Positions 1 to 9,104 of a DNA stretch of 64,000 nt are shown here, one piece after another. Every line of letters starts with the position of its first letter. The first letter of the stretch is position 1. Origin of the DNA: Azospira restricta (GTDB lineage: Bacteria; Pseudomonadota; Gammaproteobacteria; Burkholderiales; Rhodocyclaceae); contig NZ_CP064781.1 of the NCBI RefSeq assembly GCF_016858125.1, positions 3,543,501-3,607,500 of the forward strand. Direction: 5' to 3'. The position numbers were made by a program, and so were the translations under genes. Below the pieces are notes generated by a model, which worked only from the letters and a program-made list of their open reading frames with translations, made no database searches and was not told the DNA's origin.

Positions 1-2668
1 TGGCGACGCCGCTGGCGATGAATATCTGCTTGGCGCGGGTGATCGCCACGTAGAGCAGGTTCAGCTCCTCGCGCGCGGCGGCCGCGGCCTCGGCCTCGAA
101 CAGCGCCTGGCGCGAGGCGCCGCGCTCCTCGCGGCGGCCGACGAAGGAGAAATGCGTCGGCCGCGGCGCCTCCGGCGGCCACGCGACGAGCACCTCCCAA
201 GCCTTGTCCGACGGCGGCGGCGCGTTCGCGTCGAGCAGCCAGACCAGCGGCGCCTCCAGCCCCTTGGCGCCGTGGATGGTCATGATGCGCACGCGGCCGT
301 CGGCGGCGACCGCCTCGTCGGCGGCGAGCTCGCCCTCGTCCGGCGCATCGTCGCCGGCGGCGCGGACGAGCGCGCGCAGCTCGTCGATGAAGCGCGGCAG
401 GCTCGGGTAGCGGCCGCCGTCGAGGTCGAGCGCGAGCAGCAGCAGCGCCTCCAGGTTGGCCAGCGCCGCCCCGCGCCGCGCCTCGGGCACGGCCAGGCGG
501 TAGCGCGCGAGCACCTCGCCCTCGGCGTAGATGCGGTCGAGCAGATCGTGCGCCGGCAACCGCGCGGCGGCCGGCAGCCAGGCCTCGATCAGGCGCGCCG
601 CGCGGCGCAGCGCGGCGCTGCCGCCGCCCTCGCCGGCGAGGGCGACGAGCCGCGCGCGCCAGCCGGCCTCGGCGCGCGCCGCGAGCCGCAGCAGGTCGTC
701 GTCGCTGCAGGCGAACAGCGGCGACTTCAGCGCGTGCGCGAGCTGCAGGTCGGCCGCCGGCGTCACCAGGAATTCGAGCAGCGCGACCAGGTCACGCACT
801 TCCAGCGCGTCGAGCAGGCCGCCGCGCGACGCCGCGGCGAAGGGGATGCCGGCGGCGGCGAGCGCCTTCTCGACCGGCTTGATGCGGGCGCGCGTGCGCA
901 CCAGCAGCAGCACGTCGCCCGGGCGCAGCGACCGCTCGGCCGCCCCGTCGCGCACCAGCGTGCGGCCGAGCATGCCAGCGAGGCGCTCGGCAAGCTGGCC
1001 GGCCTCGCGCTCGCGGCGGCGGTCGGCGGCGTCGGCCGCCGGCTCGCGCAGCGGGTCGCGTAGCGCCGCCGGCGTCGCCGCCGCGCCGGCGGCGTCGCCG
1101 GCCGGCACGTCCTCGTCCGTGCACAAGGGCAGCAGTTCGACGCGCCCGGGCAGGCCGGCGGCCAGCGAATGCTGCGGCCGGAACGGCCGGAAGCCGGGCT
1201 CGGCGCCGAACAGCGCGTTGACCACGTCGACGATCGCCGGCGCGTTGCGCCGCGTCGCGTCCTGCGTCAGGCGCGCGGCGGCGAAGTGCGCGGCGAGGAA
1301 CTCGGTGGCGCAGGCGAACAGGCGCGGCTCGGCGCGGCGGAAGCGGTAGATCGACTGCTTCGGGTCGCCGACCAGGAACACCGACGGCCGCGCGGCATCG
1401 CTGTAGGCCGCCAGCCAGGCCTGCAGGATCTGCCATTGCAGCGGGTTGGTGTCCTGGAACTCGTCGAGCAGCACGTGCCGGTAGCGCGCGTCGAGCCGGG
1501 CCTGGACGAAGGCGGCGCTGGCCTCGTCGTTGAGCATCCCCAGCACGCGCCATTCGGCGTCGACGAAGTCGATCTGCCGGCGCTCGGCCTTGAAGGCGTC
1601 GAGGTGCGCGAGGAAGGCGTTGTGCACGGTCAGCGCGTCGCGGTTGAAGGCAAGGTTTTTCTCCTCCTGCTGCTGCGCGAGACAGTCGAGCAGGCGCGCG
1701 CCGAGCGCCGCGTGCAGGTCGAGGAAGCGCGCCGCAGCGTCGGCGCCGAAGCGCTTGTCGAGCGTCTTCGACGGCTTGCGCGAACGCAGCGTGCCGGTGC
1801 CGGTGAGGAGGACGCCGGCGACGGCGGCGAAGCGCTCGTCCAACGCCTGTTCGCCCGCCAGCGCCGCCGCCAGTTGCGCGCCGAGGCGACGATCGCTGTC
1901 CAGTTCGCTCATTTCGAGGAAGCCGAGGTAGGCGTGGAATTCCGCATCCCAGCCCGGCGCGAAGAAAGCGGCCAGCGCCGCGCCATCGCCGGCGACGCCG
2001 AACAGTTCGCCCAGCCCGCCGACCACCGCCGCCACCGGCTCGGCCTCGCCGCCGACATGCGCCAGCCACTCGGCGCGGCGCGCCATGCCGCGCGCCAGCA
2101 GCGTGCGCGTGCTGGCCAGGCCGACCGTGGCGAGCAGGCGGACGAAGGCCTGCGCCGCGGCACCCGCCGGGTCGCGCTGCAGGCGGCGGGCAAAGCTCTG
2201 CCAGAGCTCCTCGAAGCGCCGCTCGCCGTCGTCGGCCAGCGTCGTTCCGGCGAGGTTGGCCGACAGCGGCGCCACCGCGACCAGCTGCAGGAACCAGCCG
2301 TGGAAGGTGTTCACCGCGAGCCCCGGCGGCGCGCCGGTGACCCGCTCGTAGAGGCCGCGCGCGCGGCGCAGCGTCGCCGCGTCGTCGCCGGCGCCGCGTT
2401 CGGCGAGGAAGCGCCGGGCCTCGTCGTCGGCCGCGGTGGCGAGCAGGCGCAGCCAGTCGACGACGCGTTCCTCGATCTCGGCGGCGGCCTTGCGCGTGAA
2501 GGTGATCGCCAGGATCTCGGCCGGCTGCGCGCCGGCGAGCAGCAGGCGGACGATGCGCGACGCCAGCAGCCAGGTCTTGCCGCTGCCGGCGCAGGCCTCG
2601 ACGACGGCGCTGCGCGCCGGGTCGAGCGCGGCGGAGAAATCCGGCGCCGGCTCAGGCGTCGACGACAT
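1..2668 (-). CDS. UvrD/AddA-like ATP-dependent helicase-nuclease subunit, partial (C-terminus beyond the window)
   Basis: Superfamily 1A helicase of the AddA/RecB type, expected to unwind DNA ends for double-strand-break repair together with the AddB-like protein encoded just upstream. Read on the minus strand from ATG at 2668, the frame stays open to base 2. Walker A is CAGSGKTW (residues 26-33). The Walker B region reads LLDEFQDT near residue 397, and VGDPKQSIYRF follows near 430. The last visible residues contain motif VI, YVAITRAK, so the cut falls just after the motor and any C-terminal nuclease domain is outside. The start overlaps the end of the AddB-like gene by 17 nt, indicating translational coupling. 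The helicase family is certain; AddA as opposed to another UvrD-like exonuclease subunit is inferred from the partner. Confidence 0.9.
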   Translation of the reverse strand, partial: MSSTPEPAPDFSAALDPARSAVVEACAGSGKTWLLASRIVRLLLAGAQPAEILAITFTRKAAAEIEERVVDWLRLLATAADDEARRFLAERGAGDDAATLRRARGLYERVTGAPPGLAVNTFHGWFLQLVAVAPLSANLAGTTLADDGERRFEELWQSFARRLQRDPAGAAAQAFVRLLATVGLASTRTLLARGMARRAEWLAHVGGEAEPVAAVVGGLGELFGVAGDGAALAAFFAPGWDAEFHAYLGFLEMSELDSDRRLGAQLAAALAGEQALDERFAAVAGVLLTGTGTLRSRKPSKTLDKRFGADAAARFLDLHAALGARLLDCLAQQQEEKNLAFNRDALTVHNAFLAHLDAFKAERRQIDFVDAEWRVLGMLNDEASAAFVQARLDARYRHVLLDEFQDTNPLQWQILQAWLAAYSDAARPSVFLVGDPKQSIYRFRRAEPRLFACATEFLAAHFAAARLTQDATRRNAPAIVDVVNALFGAEPGFRPFRPQHSLAAGLPGRVELLPLCTDEDVPAGDAAGAAATPAALRDPLREPAADAADRRREREAGQLAERLAGMLGRTLVRDGAAERSLRPGDVLLLVRTRARIKPVEKALAAAGIPFAAASRGGLLDALEVRDLVALLEFLVTPAADLQLAHALKSPLFACSDDDLLRLAARAEAGWRARLVALAGEGGGSAALRRAARLIEAWLPAAARLPAHDLLDRIYAEGEVLARYRLAVPEARRGAALANLEALLLLALDLDGGRYPSLPRFIDELRALVRAAGDDAPDEGELAADEAVAADGRVRIMTIHGAKGLEAPLVWLLDANAPPPSDKAWEVLVAWPPEAPRPTHFSFVGRREERGASRQALFEAEAAAAAREELNLLYVAITRAKQIFIASGVA

Positions 2669-5399
2669 GGTCCCTCCGGCACAATCCGCGCGCCTCGCAC
2701 CAGGCGCAGACGCGGTCGACGCCATGCGCCGGCAAGGCGGCGCCGGCACGCATCGAGCCGATCGCCGCGACCAGCCGCGCGCCCTGCGCCGCGGCTGCGG
2801 CGGCGAGGTCGCCGGCGCAGCGGACGACGTCGATGCGCTCGTCGTCGAGGGCGACGTAGGCGGCCTCGGCCGCACCGTCGTGCAGCAGCGCGTAGGCCGG
2901 CAGCTGCAGGTCGTCGGCTAGCCCCTTCCTCAGGTCGACGAGCTTCTTCGCCTTGTAGTCGAGCAGGCCGGCGCCGTCCGGGCCGCCGTCGATGCGGTCG
3001 ATGCGCCCGTAGAGCTCGACCGCGGTGCCGTCGGCGAGCGGCAGCGACTTCGCCGCGCGCACTTCGGCGGCCTGCCAGCGCCAGCCGGCGGCCTCGCGTT
3101 CGCGCTGCCAAGCCAGATAGGCCGGCAGCCGCTGCTGCCAGCGCAGCCGCCAGCCGAGCGCCAGCCAGTTGTCGGCCTCGGCGGCGGCGAAGACGTCCTC
3201 GACGGCAGCGGCAAGCGCCGCCAGCGCGGCTGCGTCGTCGACTTCGGCGAGGCTGGGATGCGCCTGGTGGAAACGCTCCAGCGAGCGGTGCACGAGCTGG
3301 CCGTAGTCGCTCTTCTCCAGCTCCTCGGCGACCTCGTCGAGCTCGTTCAGGTGCAGCACGTGGCGGGCGAAGAACTGGTAGGGGCAGGCCACCAGCGAGG
3401 CCAGCCCGCTGACCGAAACGCGCGCCGGCACCTGCGCCGCCGGCACCGTCGGCCGCGCCCGCCGCGGCAGCGCCGGCGCCGTCGCCGGATCGACTGGCGC
3501 CGCTGCCGCCGGCGGCAGCGGCGGCCGCCTGAGGTCATCGTCCCAGGCCAGCCGGTGCAGCGTGGACAGCAAGTCGAACTCCGGCGCCAGCAGCCGGGCC
3601 TCGCCGGCTTCCTCGCGCCGCCAGGTGACGACGACGCGCGGCACCGTCGCCAGCAGCAATTCGAGGTCGCGACGCAGCGCGCGCTCGGCGTCCTCGCGCG
3701 TCGGCAGGCCGAGGTCGCGGCGCACCGCCTGGTTGAAGAAGCTCCCGCCGGCCGCCGCCGACAGCTGCTCGGCGTCGGCACCGAGCACCAGCGCCGCCTC
3801 GAAGCGGCGCAGGCGGACGTCGTGGCGCGGCAGCATGACGACCGGGCTGGCGATGCCGCGGTCGCGGAAGGCGCCGGCCTCGAACTCGCGGTCGAGCCAG
3901 TCGCGCCAGGCGGCGAAGGCGAACGCCGCCTCGCTGCCGGCAAGCTCGGCCTGGCGCTGCGCGAGCAGTTCGAGCAGTTCGCCGCCGGCAGCGTCGGCGG
4001 CGAGCGCGGCATCGGCGCCGACCGCCTGCAGCGCGCGCGTCAGCCGGTCGAGCCAGCGTGGCAGCGGCACCGGCTTGCCGCCGAGGATGCGCAGCGCGAC
4101 CTCGAGCCGGTCGAGCAGGGCCGCGGCGAGGGTGCGCGCCGCGCCGGCCTGCGCATCGTCGTCGCGGCAATCGGCCAGCGCGCCGCGGAAGGCGGCGATC
4201 CCGCCGCGCGCGCCGGCGGCGCGGATCGCCCGCTCCAGCAGCAGCACCGCCGCCGCGCGCGCAGGGCCGGGGACATCGGCGAACAGGTGCGGCGACTTGC
4301 AGAGGTCGAGCAGGTCGAGGTGGTAGGCGCCACCGGCAGCGGTTTCCAGCAGCGCGTCGATGGTCGCGGCGGCGCGCGTGGTGGACAGTTTCCAGCCGGT
4401 CTCGTCGGCCGCCAGCACGCCGCGCCGCTCGAGCAACGCACGCAGCCGGCGCGCACTCAGCCGGTCCTCGGCGACCAGCGCGATGCGCCGCAAGCCCGCG
4501 CCGAGCCAGGCGCAGACCTGCGCCGCGGCAGCTTCCGCCTCCTGCTCGCGGCCGCCGACGGCGACCAGTTGCAGCCGCGCCGCCAGCGGCGAGGCGGGCT
4601 GCGCCCCGGCCAGCCGCAACGCGCGTTCGCGCAGCGGCGGCGCCTCGGCGGCGGCCTCCGGCCACGCGGCGGCGAGCACCGCGGCGAGCGGCGTCGCCGC
4701 CGCGTCGCGCGTCGCCGGTGCGCACAGCACGACCGGCTGCCGTGCCGCGTAGCGGTCGACGAATTCCAGTTCCGCCGGCGTCAGCCGCTCCGCCGGCGGA
4801 CCGTCGAGCAGCAGGAACAGCGGCCGCGCCGCCGCCTCGGCCAGCCGCGCGAGGCGCAGGCGATAGACCGACGGGGCATCGGGGCGGCCGCTGGCGGCGA
4901 GCGCGCGCCACATCTCATGCACCACCCGCGCCTCGAAATTGAGCGGCGCCGAGGCGCGCAGCGCGTAGGCCCGCTCCAGCTGCGCGCACAGTGCCGCCTC
5001 GTCGTCGGGCAGGCGCACGGCGGCCGCCGACAGCTCGTCGGACAGCGCCGCCAGCTCGCCGGCGATGCCCCACAGCGCGCTGTCGTCGAACCAGCCGCGG
5101 GCAGCCAGCGCCGCGTGCAGCAGCACCAGCCGCTCGCTCTCCGGCAGCGGCGACGGGATGTCCGGCAGCGGCGCGCCGTTCGCCCAGCGGCGCAGCGTGT
5201 CGAACTGCGGCAGCAGCAGCGCCCGGCCGGCGGCGCGCGCCAGCGCCGCGCGCAGCTCGGCGGCGAGCGGCAGCGAGGAAACGAGGACGAGGTGGCGGGA
5301 AAGGTCGGGCAGGTCGCCGGCGCCGGCCTGCAGCAGCAGGCCGGCGGCGTGGTCGAGACAGGCCTCGTCCGGCGGCAGGGCGTGCGCCGAGACGGTCAT
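2652..5399 (-). CDS. AddB-like PD-(D/E)XK nuclease, double-strand break repair
   Basis: 915-residue partner of the downstream UvrD-like helicase. The long N-terminal part looks like an inactivated helicase: no Walker A is visible. The C-terminal third is a RecB-family nuclease, with GRIDRIDG followed by LLDYKAKK supplying the D and DxK catalytic residues. A Cys in ACPYQFF (about residue 665) and a terminal C-x2-C-x5-C (Cys898, 901, 907) match the four-cysteine Fe-S arrangement known for AddB nucleases. The gene lies 7 nt after fdxA and overlaps the helicase gene, so the three probably share a transcript. Symbol withheld because the N-terminal half is divergent. Confidence 0.87.
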   Translation of the reverse strand: MTVSAHALPPDEACLDHAAGLLLQAGAGDLPDLSRHLVLVSSLPLAAELRAALARAAGRALLLPQFDTLRRWANGAPLPDIPSPLPESERLVLLHAALAARGWFDDSALWGIAGELAALSDELSAAAVRLPDDEAALCAQLERAYALRASAPLNFEARVVHEMWRALAASGRPDAPSVYRLRLARLAEAAARPLFLLLDGPPAERLTPAELEFVDRYAARQPVVLCAPATRDAAATPLAAVLAAAWPEAAAEAPPLRERALRLAGAQPASPLAARLQLVAVGGREQEAEAAAAQVCAWLGAGLRRIALVAEDRLSARRLRALLERRGVLAADETGWKLSTTRAAATIDALLETAAGGAYHLDLLDLCKSPHLFADVPGPARAAAVLLLERAIRAAGARGGIAAFRGALADCRDDDAQAGAARTLAAALLDRLEVALRILGGKPVPLPRWLDRLTRALQAVGADAALAADAAGGELLELLAQRQAELAGSEAAFAFAAWRDWLDREFEAGAFRDRGIASPVVMLPRHDVRLRRFEAALVLGADAEQLSAAAGGSFFNQAVRRDLGLPTREDAERALRRDLELLLATVPRVVVTWRREEAGEARLLAPEFDLLSTLHRLAWDDDLRRPPLPPAAAAPVDPATAPALPRRARPTVPAAQVPARVSVSGLASLVACPYQFFARHVLHLNELDEVAEELEKSDYGQLVHRSLERFHQAHPSLAEVDDAAALAALAAAVEDVFAAAEADNWLALGWRLRWQQRLPAYLAWQREREAAGWRWQAAEVRAAKSLPLADGTAVELYGRIDRIDGGPDGAGLLDYKAKKLVDLRKGLADDLQLPAYALLHDGAAEAAYVALDDERIDVVRCAGDLAAAAAAQGARLVAAIGSMRAGAALPAHGVDRVCAWCEARGLCRRDHVVDA

Positions 5400-5406
5400 C
5401 GGGACA

Positions 5407-5730
5407 TCAGCGCAGCAGGTCCTTCAGCTTGTCGGGAACGCCGTTCTGGTCGTCGGCGTCGGGCAGCGCCGGCTTGCGCTCGGTGAGGGCCGGCCAGGTC
5501 TTGGCCAGTTCGGCGTTGAGCGCGATGAAGGCCTTTTGTGTGTCGGGCACGTCATCCTCGGCGAAGATCGCCTCGGCCGGGCATTCCGGCACGCACAGCG
5601 TGCAGTCGATGCACTCCGCAGGGTCGATCACCAGCATGTTCGGCCCTTCGCGGAAACAATCGACCGGACAGACATCGACGCAGTCGGTGTATTTGCACTT
5701 GATGCAGTTTTCGGTGACGACGTAGGTCAT
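5407..5730 (-). CDS. fdxA: 7Fe ferredoxin FdxA (3Fe-4S/4Fe-4S)
   Basis: 107-residue cytoplasmic electron carrier. The N-terminal half carries two cysteine clusters, [14 protein letters not shown] and [12 protein letters not shown], with the spacing of seven-iron ferredoxins of the Azotobacter FdI/FdxA type; the C-terminal tail is the usual acidic/charged extension. ATG at 5730 is preferred over an upstream in-frame start at 5757 because GGAGAG sits 8 nt before it and the product then begins MTYVV, as in the family. A TATAGT -10 candidate lies at 5757-5762 with no good -35. The redox partner is not evident from the neighbours, which are DNA-repair genes. Confidence 0.95.
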   Translation of the reverse strand: MTYVVTENCIKCKYTDCVDVCPVDCFREGPNMLVIDPAECIDCTLCVPECPAEAIFAEDDVPDTQKAFIALNAELAKTWPALTERKPALPDADDQNGVPDKLKDLLR

Positions 5731-5826
5731 AAGGGCACTCTCCGGCTGGGACGCCAACTATAGCGCATCCACCGCCGGCGCCGCGAGCCAGCGGCCCGGC
5801 GCCGGCGTCGCCGACACCCGGCAGGA

Positions 5827-6534
5827 TCAGGCGCTGCGGGCGCGCAGGCGGGCCGCGACCGACTCCAGGCGCGCCTTCTCGGCGAGCACCTTGCCGGCGT
5901 AGCGCTGCTCGGCGTCGTCGGCGGCGCCGGCGAACTGCTGCAGGCCCGGGATCAGGCCGCCGTTGCGCTGGATCGACTCCTTGAGCACGCGCGCGCCGAC
6001 CCGGACATTCACCACCGGATCGAAGAAGGACAGCTCGTCGGCGCCCTTCGGCAGCTTGTCCTGATGGAAGCGCGGCATGACCTGCATCAGGCCCTGCGCG
6101 CCGACGACGCTTTCCGAGAACGGGTTGAAGCGGGACTCGACCGCGATCACCGCGACGATCAGCAGCGGATCGAGGCGCAGGTCGCGGCCGGCGATCTCGG
6201 CGGCGCCGAAGATCGGCTCGAGCGCATCCATCGACACGCGGTAGCGGCGAGCCACCGACTCCAGCGCCGCCCGCATGCGCGGCGTCAGCGGGTCGGCGGC
6301 CGGCGCCTCGGACACCGGCACGGCCTCCGGCGCCGCTGCCGGCAGCGCGGCGGCGGCCGTTTCCTGCGGCAGCAGCACGCGCAGATGCTCGAGCGCGCGG
6401 CTGTCGCCGCGATAGAGACCGAGCAGGGCGACGATGAAAAAGACGCCGGCGGCCATCAGGATGACTTGGAAAACGCCGGCGACCACGGTCGTGGCACGCA
6501 GCATCGAGGGCTTCAGATCGATCGTTGCAGACAT
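5827..6534 (-). CDS. Membrane-anchored lytic transglycosylase (SLT domain)
   Basis: 235 residues. A cytoplasmic N-terminal stretch and one hydrophobic segment (about residues 17-42) are followed by an Ala/Pro-rich linker and a soluble SLT domain. The catalytic glutamate lies in AVESRFNPF, followed by the family signature GAQGLMQVMP, so it should cleave peptidoglycan glycan strands from the periplasmic side. The protein ends with a charged helix after a shortened domain. ATG at 6534 is chosen because AAGGAG lies 6 nt upstream; a longer frame from 6549 would read through that ribosome-binding site. It may be transcribed from the strong promoter at 6708-6736. Confidence 0.85.
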   Translation of the reverse strand: MSATIDLKPSMLRATTVVAGVFQVILMAAGVFFIVALLGLYRGDSRALEHLRVLLPQETAAAALPAAAPEAVPVSEAPAADPLTPRMRAALESVARRYRVSMDALEPIFGAAEIAGRDLRLDPLLIVAVIAVESRFNPFSESVVGAQGLMQVMPRFHQDKLPKGADELSFFDPVVNVRVGARVLKESIQRNGGLIPGLQQFAGAADDAEQRYAGKVLAEKARLESVAARLRARSA

Positions 6535-6978
6535 GCTTTTCTCCTTCACTGTGTCGTCGCACGAGCACTTCCGTGCGGCTAACGGTTATGGGGTGGCGCA
6601 GCAGGGGGGTTGAAGAGAACGGCGGGGATGCCGGGATGCCCTTGGGGCGGGCAATCCGGCACGATCGAAGGCGCCGGATAGGTGTGCTGCGCCGCAGCAA
6701 CAAACGCATTCTATTGATTTTACTGGCTATTGTCAATCCGACCGCAGCCCATACCAGTAGCATCACCGCATCGCAGCATCGGCGCGGGTTGGCCGGATAT
6801 GCGCTCCGGCCGGCAGCGGCGGCCGCCGCCGTTGACGCGACCGACGGTGCCCGCGGTCGGCGCCGCCTTGCTTCCCATGCCGGAGGTTTTTCGCTACGAT
6901 GCCGCTGTCGGACAAATTCCTTCCCGGAACTTCCACTCCGTTCAAAACTTTCCCCAAGCATTCAACGAGGCTTTTTCG
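6535..6978. other. Divergent intergenic region, lytic transglycosylase / trxA
   Basis: About 440 nt with no convincing gene; open frames here have non-protein-like composition. It holds the minus-strand promoter described separately. A 6-bp hairpin (TGCTGC/GCAGCA, 6685-6699) lies at the start of the predicted minus transcript. The trxA ribosome-binding site (GAGG, 6967-6970) is at the right end. The trxA promoter could not be pinned down: TACGAT at 6895-6900 is a possible -10, with only a weak -35. Confidence 0.5.
6708..6736 (-). promoter_or_regulatory. Near-consensus sigma-70 promoter
   Basis: On the minus strand TTGACA (6736-6731) and TAGAAT (6713-6708) are separated by exactly 17 nt inside an AT-rich patch of a GC-rich genome. 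The predicted transcript starts near 6701 and would reach the transglycosylase start codon after about 167 nt. Confidence 0.75.
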
Positions 6979-7305
6979 ATGAGCGAGCATATCCACTACG
7001 TCACCGACGACAACTTCGCGACCGAGGTGCTGCAGTCGCCGCAGCCGGTGCTGGTCGACTACTGGGCCGAATGGTGCGGCCCGTGCAAGATGATCGCGCC
7101 GATCCTCGACGAAGTGGCCAAGGAATACGCCGGCAAGCTGAAGGTGGCCAAGCTCAACATCGATGACAACCAGAAGACGCCGGCGCAGTACGGCATCCGC
7201 GGCATCCCGACGCTGATGCTGTTCAAGGGCGGCAACATCGAGGCGACCAAGGTCGGCGCGCTGTCCAAGGGTCAGCTCACCGCCTTCATTGACAGCAACC
7301 TCTAA
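6979..7305 (+). CDS. trxA: Thioredoxin TrxA
   Basis: 108-residue cytoplasmic disulfide reductase, reduced by thioredoxin reductase and donating electrons to many protein targets. The active site is WCGPC (residues 32-36), and the cis-proline loop is GIPTLMLF. Length and the single thioredoxin fold match the canonical protein. ATG at 6979 has GAGG 8 nt upstream; a longer in-frame reading from 6730 has no family similarity. Head-to-tail placement 171 nt before rho is common in Beta- and Gammaproteobacteria. Confidence 0.97.
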   Translation: MSEHIHYVTDDNFATEVLQSPQPVLVDYWAEWCGPCKMIAPILDEVAKEYAGKLKVAKLNIDDNQKTPAQYGIRGIPTLMLFKGGNIEATKVGALSKGQLTAFIDSNL

Positions 7306-7321
7306 TCCCGCTAGTCTCCCC

Positions 7322-7383
7322 CCTGAAAGCCCCGCACGGCGCGGGAAAAGAAGAAAACGCCCCGCCCGCCCCGGGCTTTCAGG
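7322..7383 (+). promoter_or_regulatory. rho leader inverted repeats (possible trxA terminator or rho attenuator)
   Basis: A perfect 11-bp inverted repeat (CCTGAAAGCCC at 7322-7332, GGGCTTTCAGG at 7373-7383) encloses about 40 nt. A second hairpin (CCCGC 7331-7335 / GCGGG 7341-7345) shares its left arm with the large stem, so the two are mutually exclusive. The enclosed strand is C-rich. No U-run follows, so a simple intrinsic terminator is unlikely. Confidence 0.5.
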
Positions 7384-7476
7384 TGCAGTTTCCGTAGTCG
7401 CAACTCCAATCCCTACCGTTCCGATCCTTCCCGGCAGCCGTTCGCGCTGCGCCATCGCCACACATCCATCCGCCCT

Positions 7477-8739
<1,263 letters not shown>

Positions 8740-8742
8740 GGC

Positions 8743-8771
8743 TGGACTTTCCTCGAATATTCGAGGATAAT
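8743..8771 (+). promoter_or_regulatory. Putative rpmE promoter with a palindrome between -35 and -10
   Basis: TGGACT (8743-8748) and GATAAT (8766-8771) are 17 nt apart just after the rho stop codon. The spacer is almost entirely a perfect 16-bp palindrome, CCTCGAATATTCGAGG (8751-8766). It could be an operator, or the stem of a weak rho terminator followed by an AT-rich stretch. Confidence 0.5.
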
Positions 8772-8829
8772 CGCGCGTTTTGCTGGGGCCGGTCACATCC
8801 GCCGGCCGATAGAACCGAAAGGAAACCCC

Positions 8830-9045
8830 ATGAAAACCGGTACCCATCCCGATTACGAAGAGATCCAGGTGACTTGTTCCTGCGGCAACGTCTTCAAGAC
8901 CAAGTCGACCATGAAGAAGCCGCTGCACATCGAAGTGTGCTCGGCCTGCCACCCGTTCTACACCGGCAAGCAGAAGATCGTCGACACCGCCGGCCGCGTC
9001 GAGAAGTTCAACCAGAAGTTCGGCAACCTGCGCAAGTCCGCCTGA
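8830..9045 (+). CDS. rpmE: 50S ribosomal protein L31
   Basis: 71-residue L31 protein of the large subunit. It is the zinc-binding (C+) type: VTCSCGN and [12 protein letters not shown] supply the Cys ligands. AAGGAAA precedes the ATG at good spacing. It is followed directly by an intrinsic terminator, so it is probably a single-gene transcript. Confidence 0.97.
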   Translation: MKTGTHPDYEEIQVTCSCGNVFKTKSTMKKPLHIEVCSACHPFYTGKQKIVDTAGRVEKFNQKFGNLRKSA

Positions 9046-9064
9046 TCGCGACCTGCGCCGGCAG

Positions 9065-9090
9065 AAAGGCAGCCACCGGCTGCCTTTTTC
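9065..9090 (+). terminator. Intrinsic terminator after rpmE
   Basis: Perfect 10-bp stem AAAGGCAGCC/GGCTGCCTTT with an ACC loop and a run of five T (9085-9089), 20 nt after the rpmE stop codon. Confidence 0.9.
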
Positions 9091-9104
9091 ATTTGCCCTG
9101 AACG

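Noticed and set aside
152-3412. Several plus-strand frames opposite the AddAB-like genes
   Set aside because: The minus strand carries complete helicase and nuclease motifs in frame; the plus frames have none.
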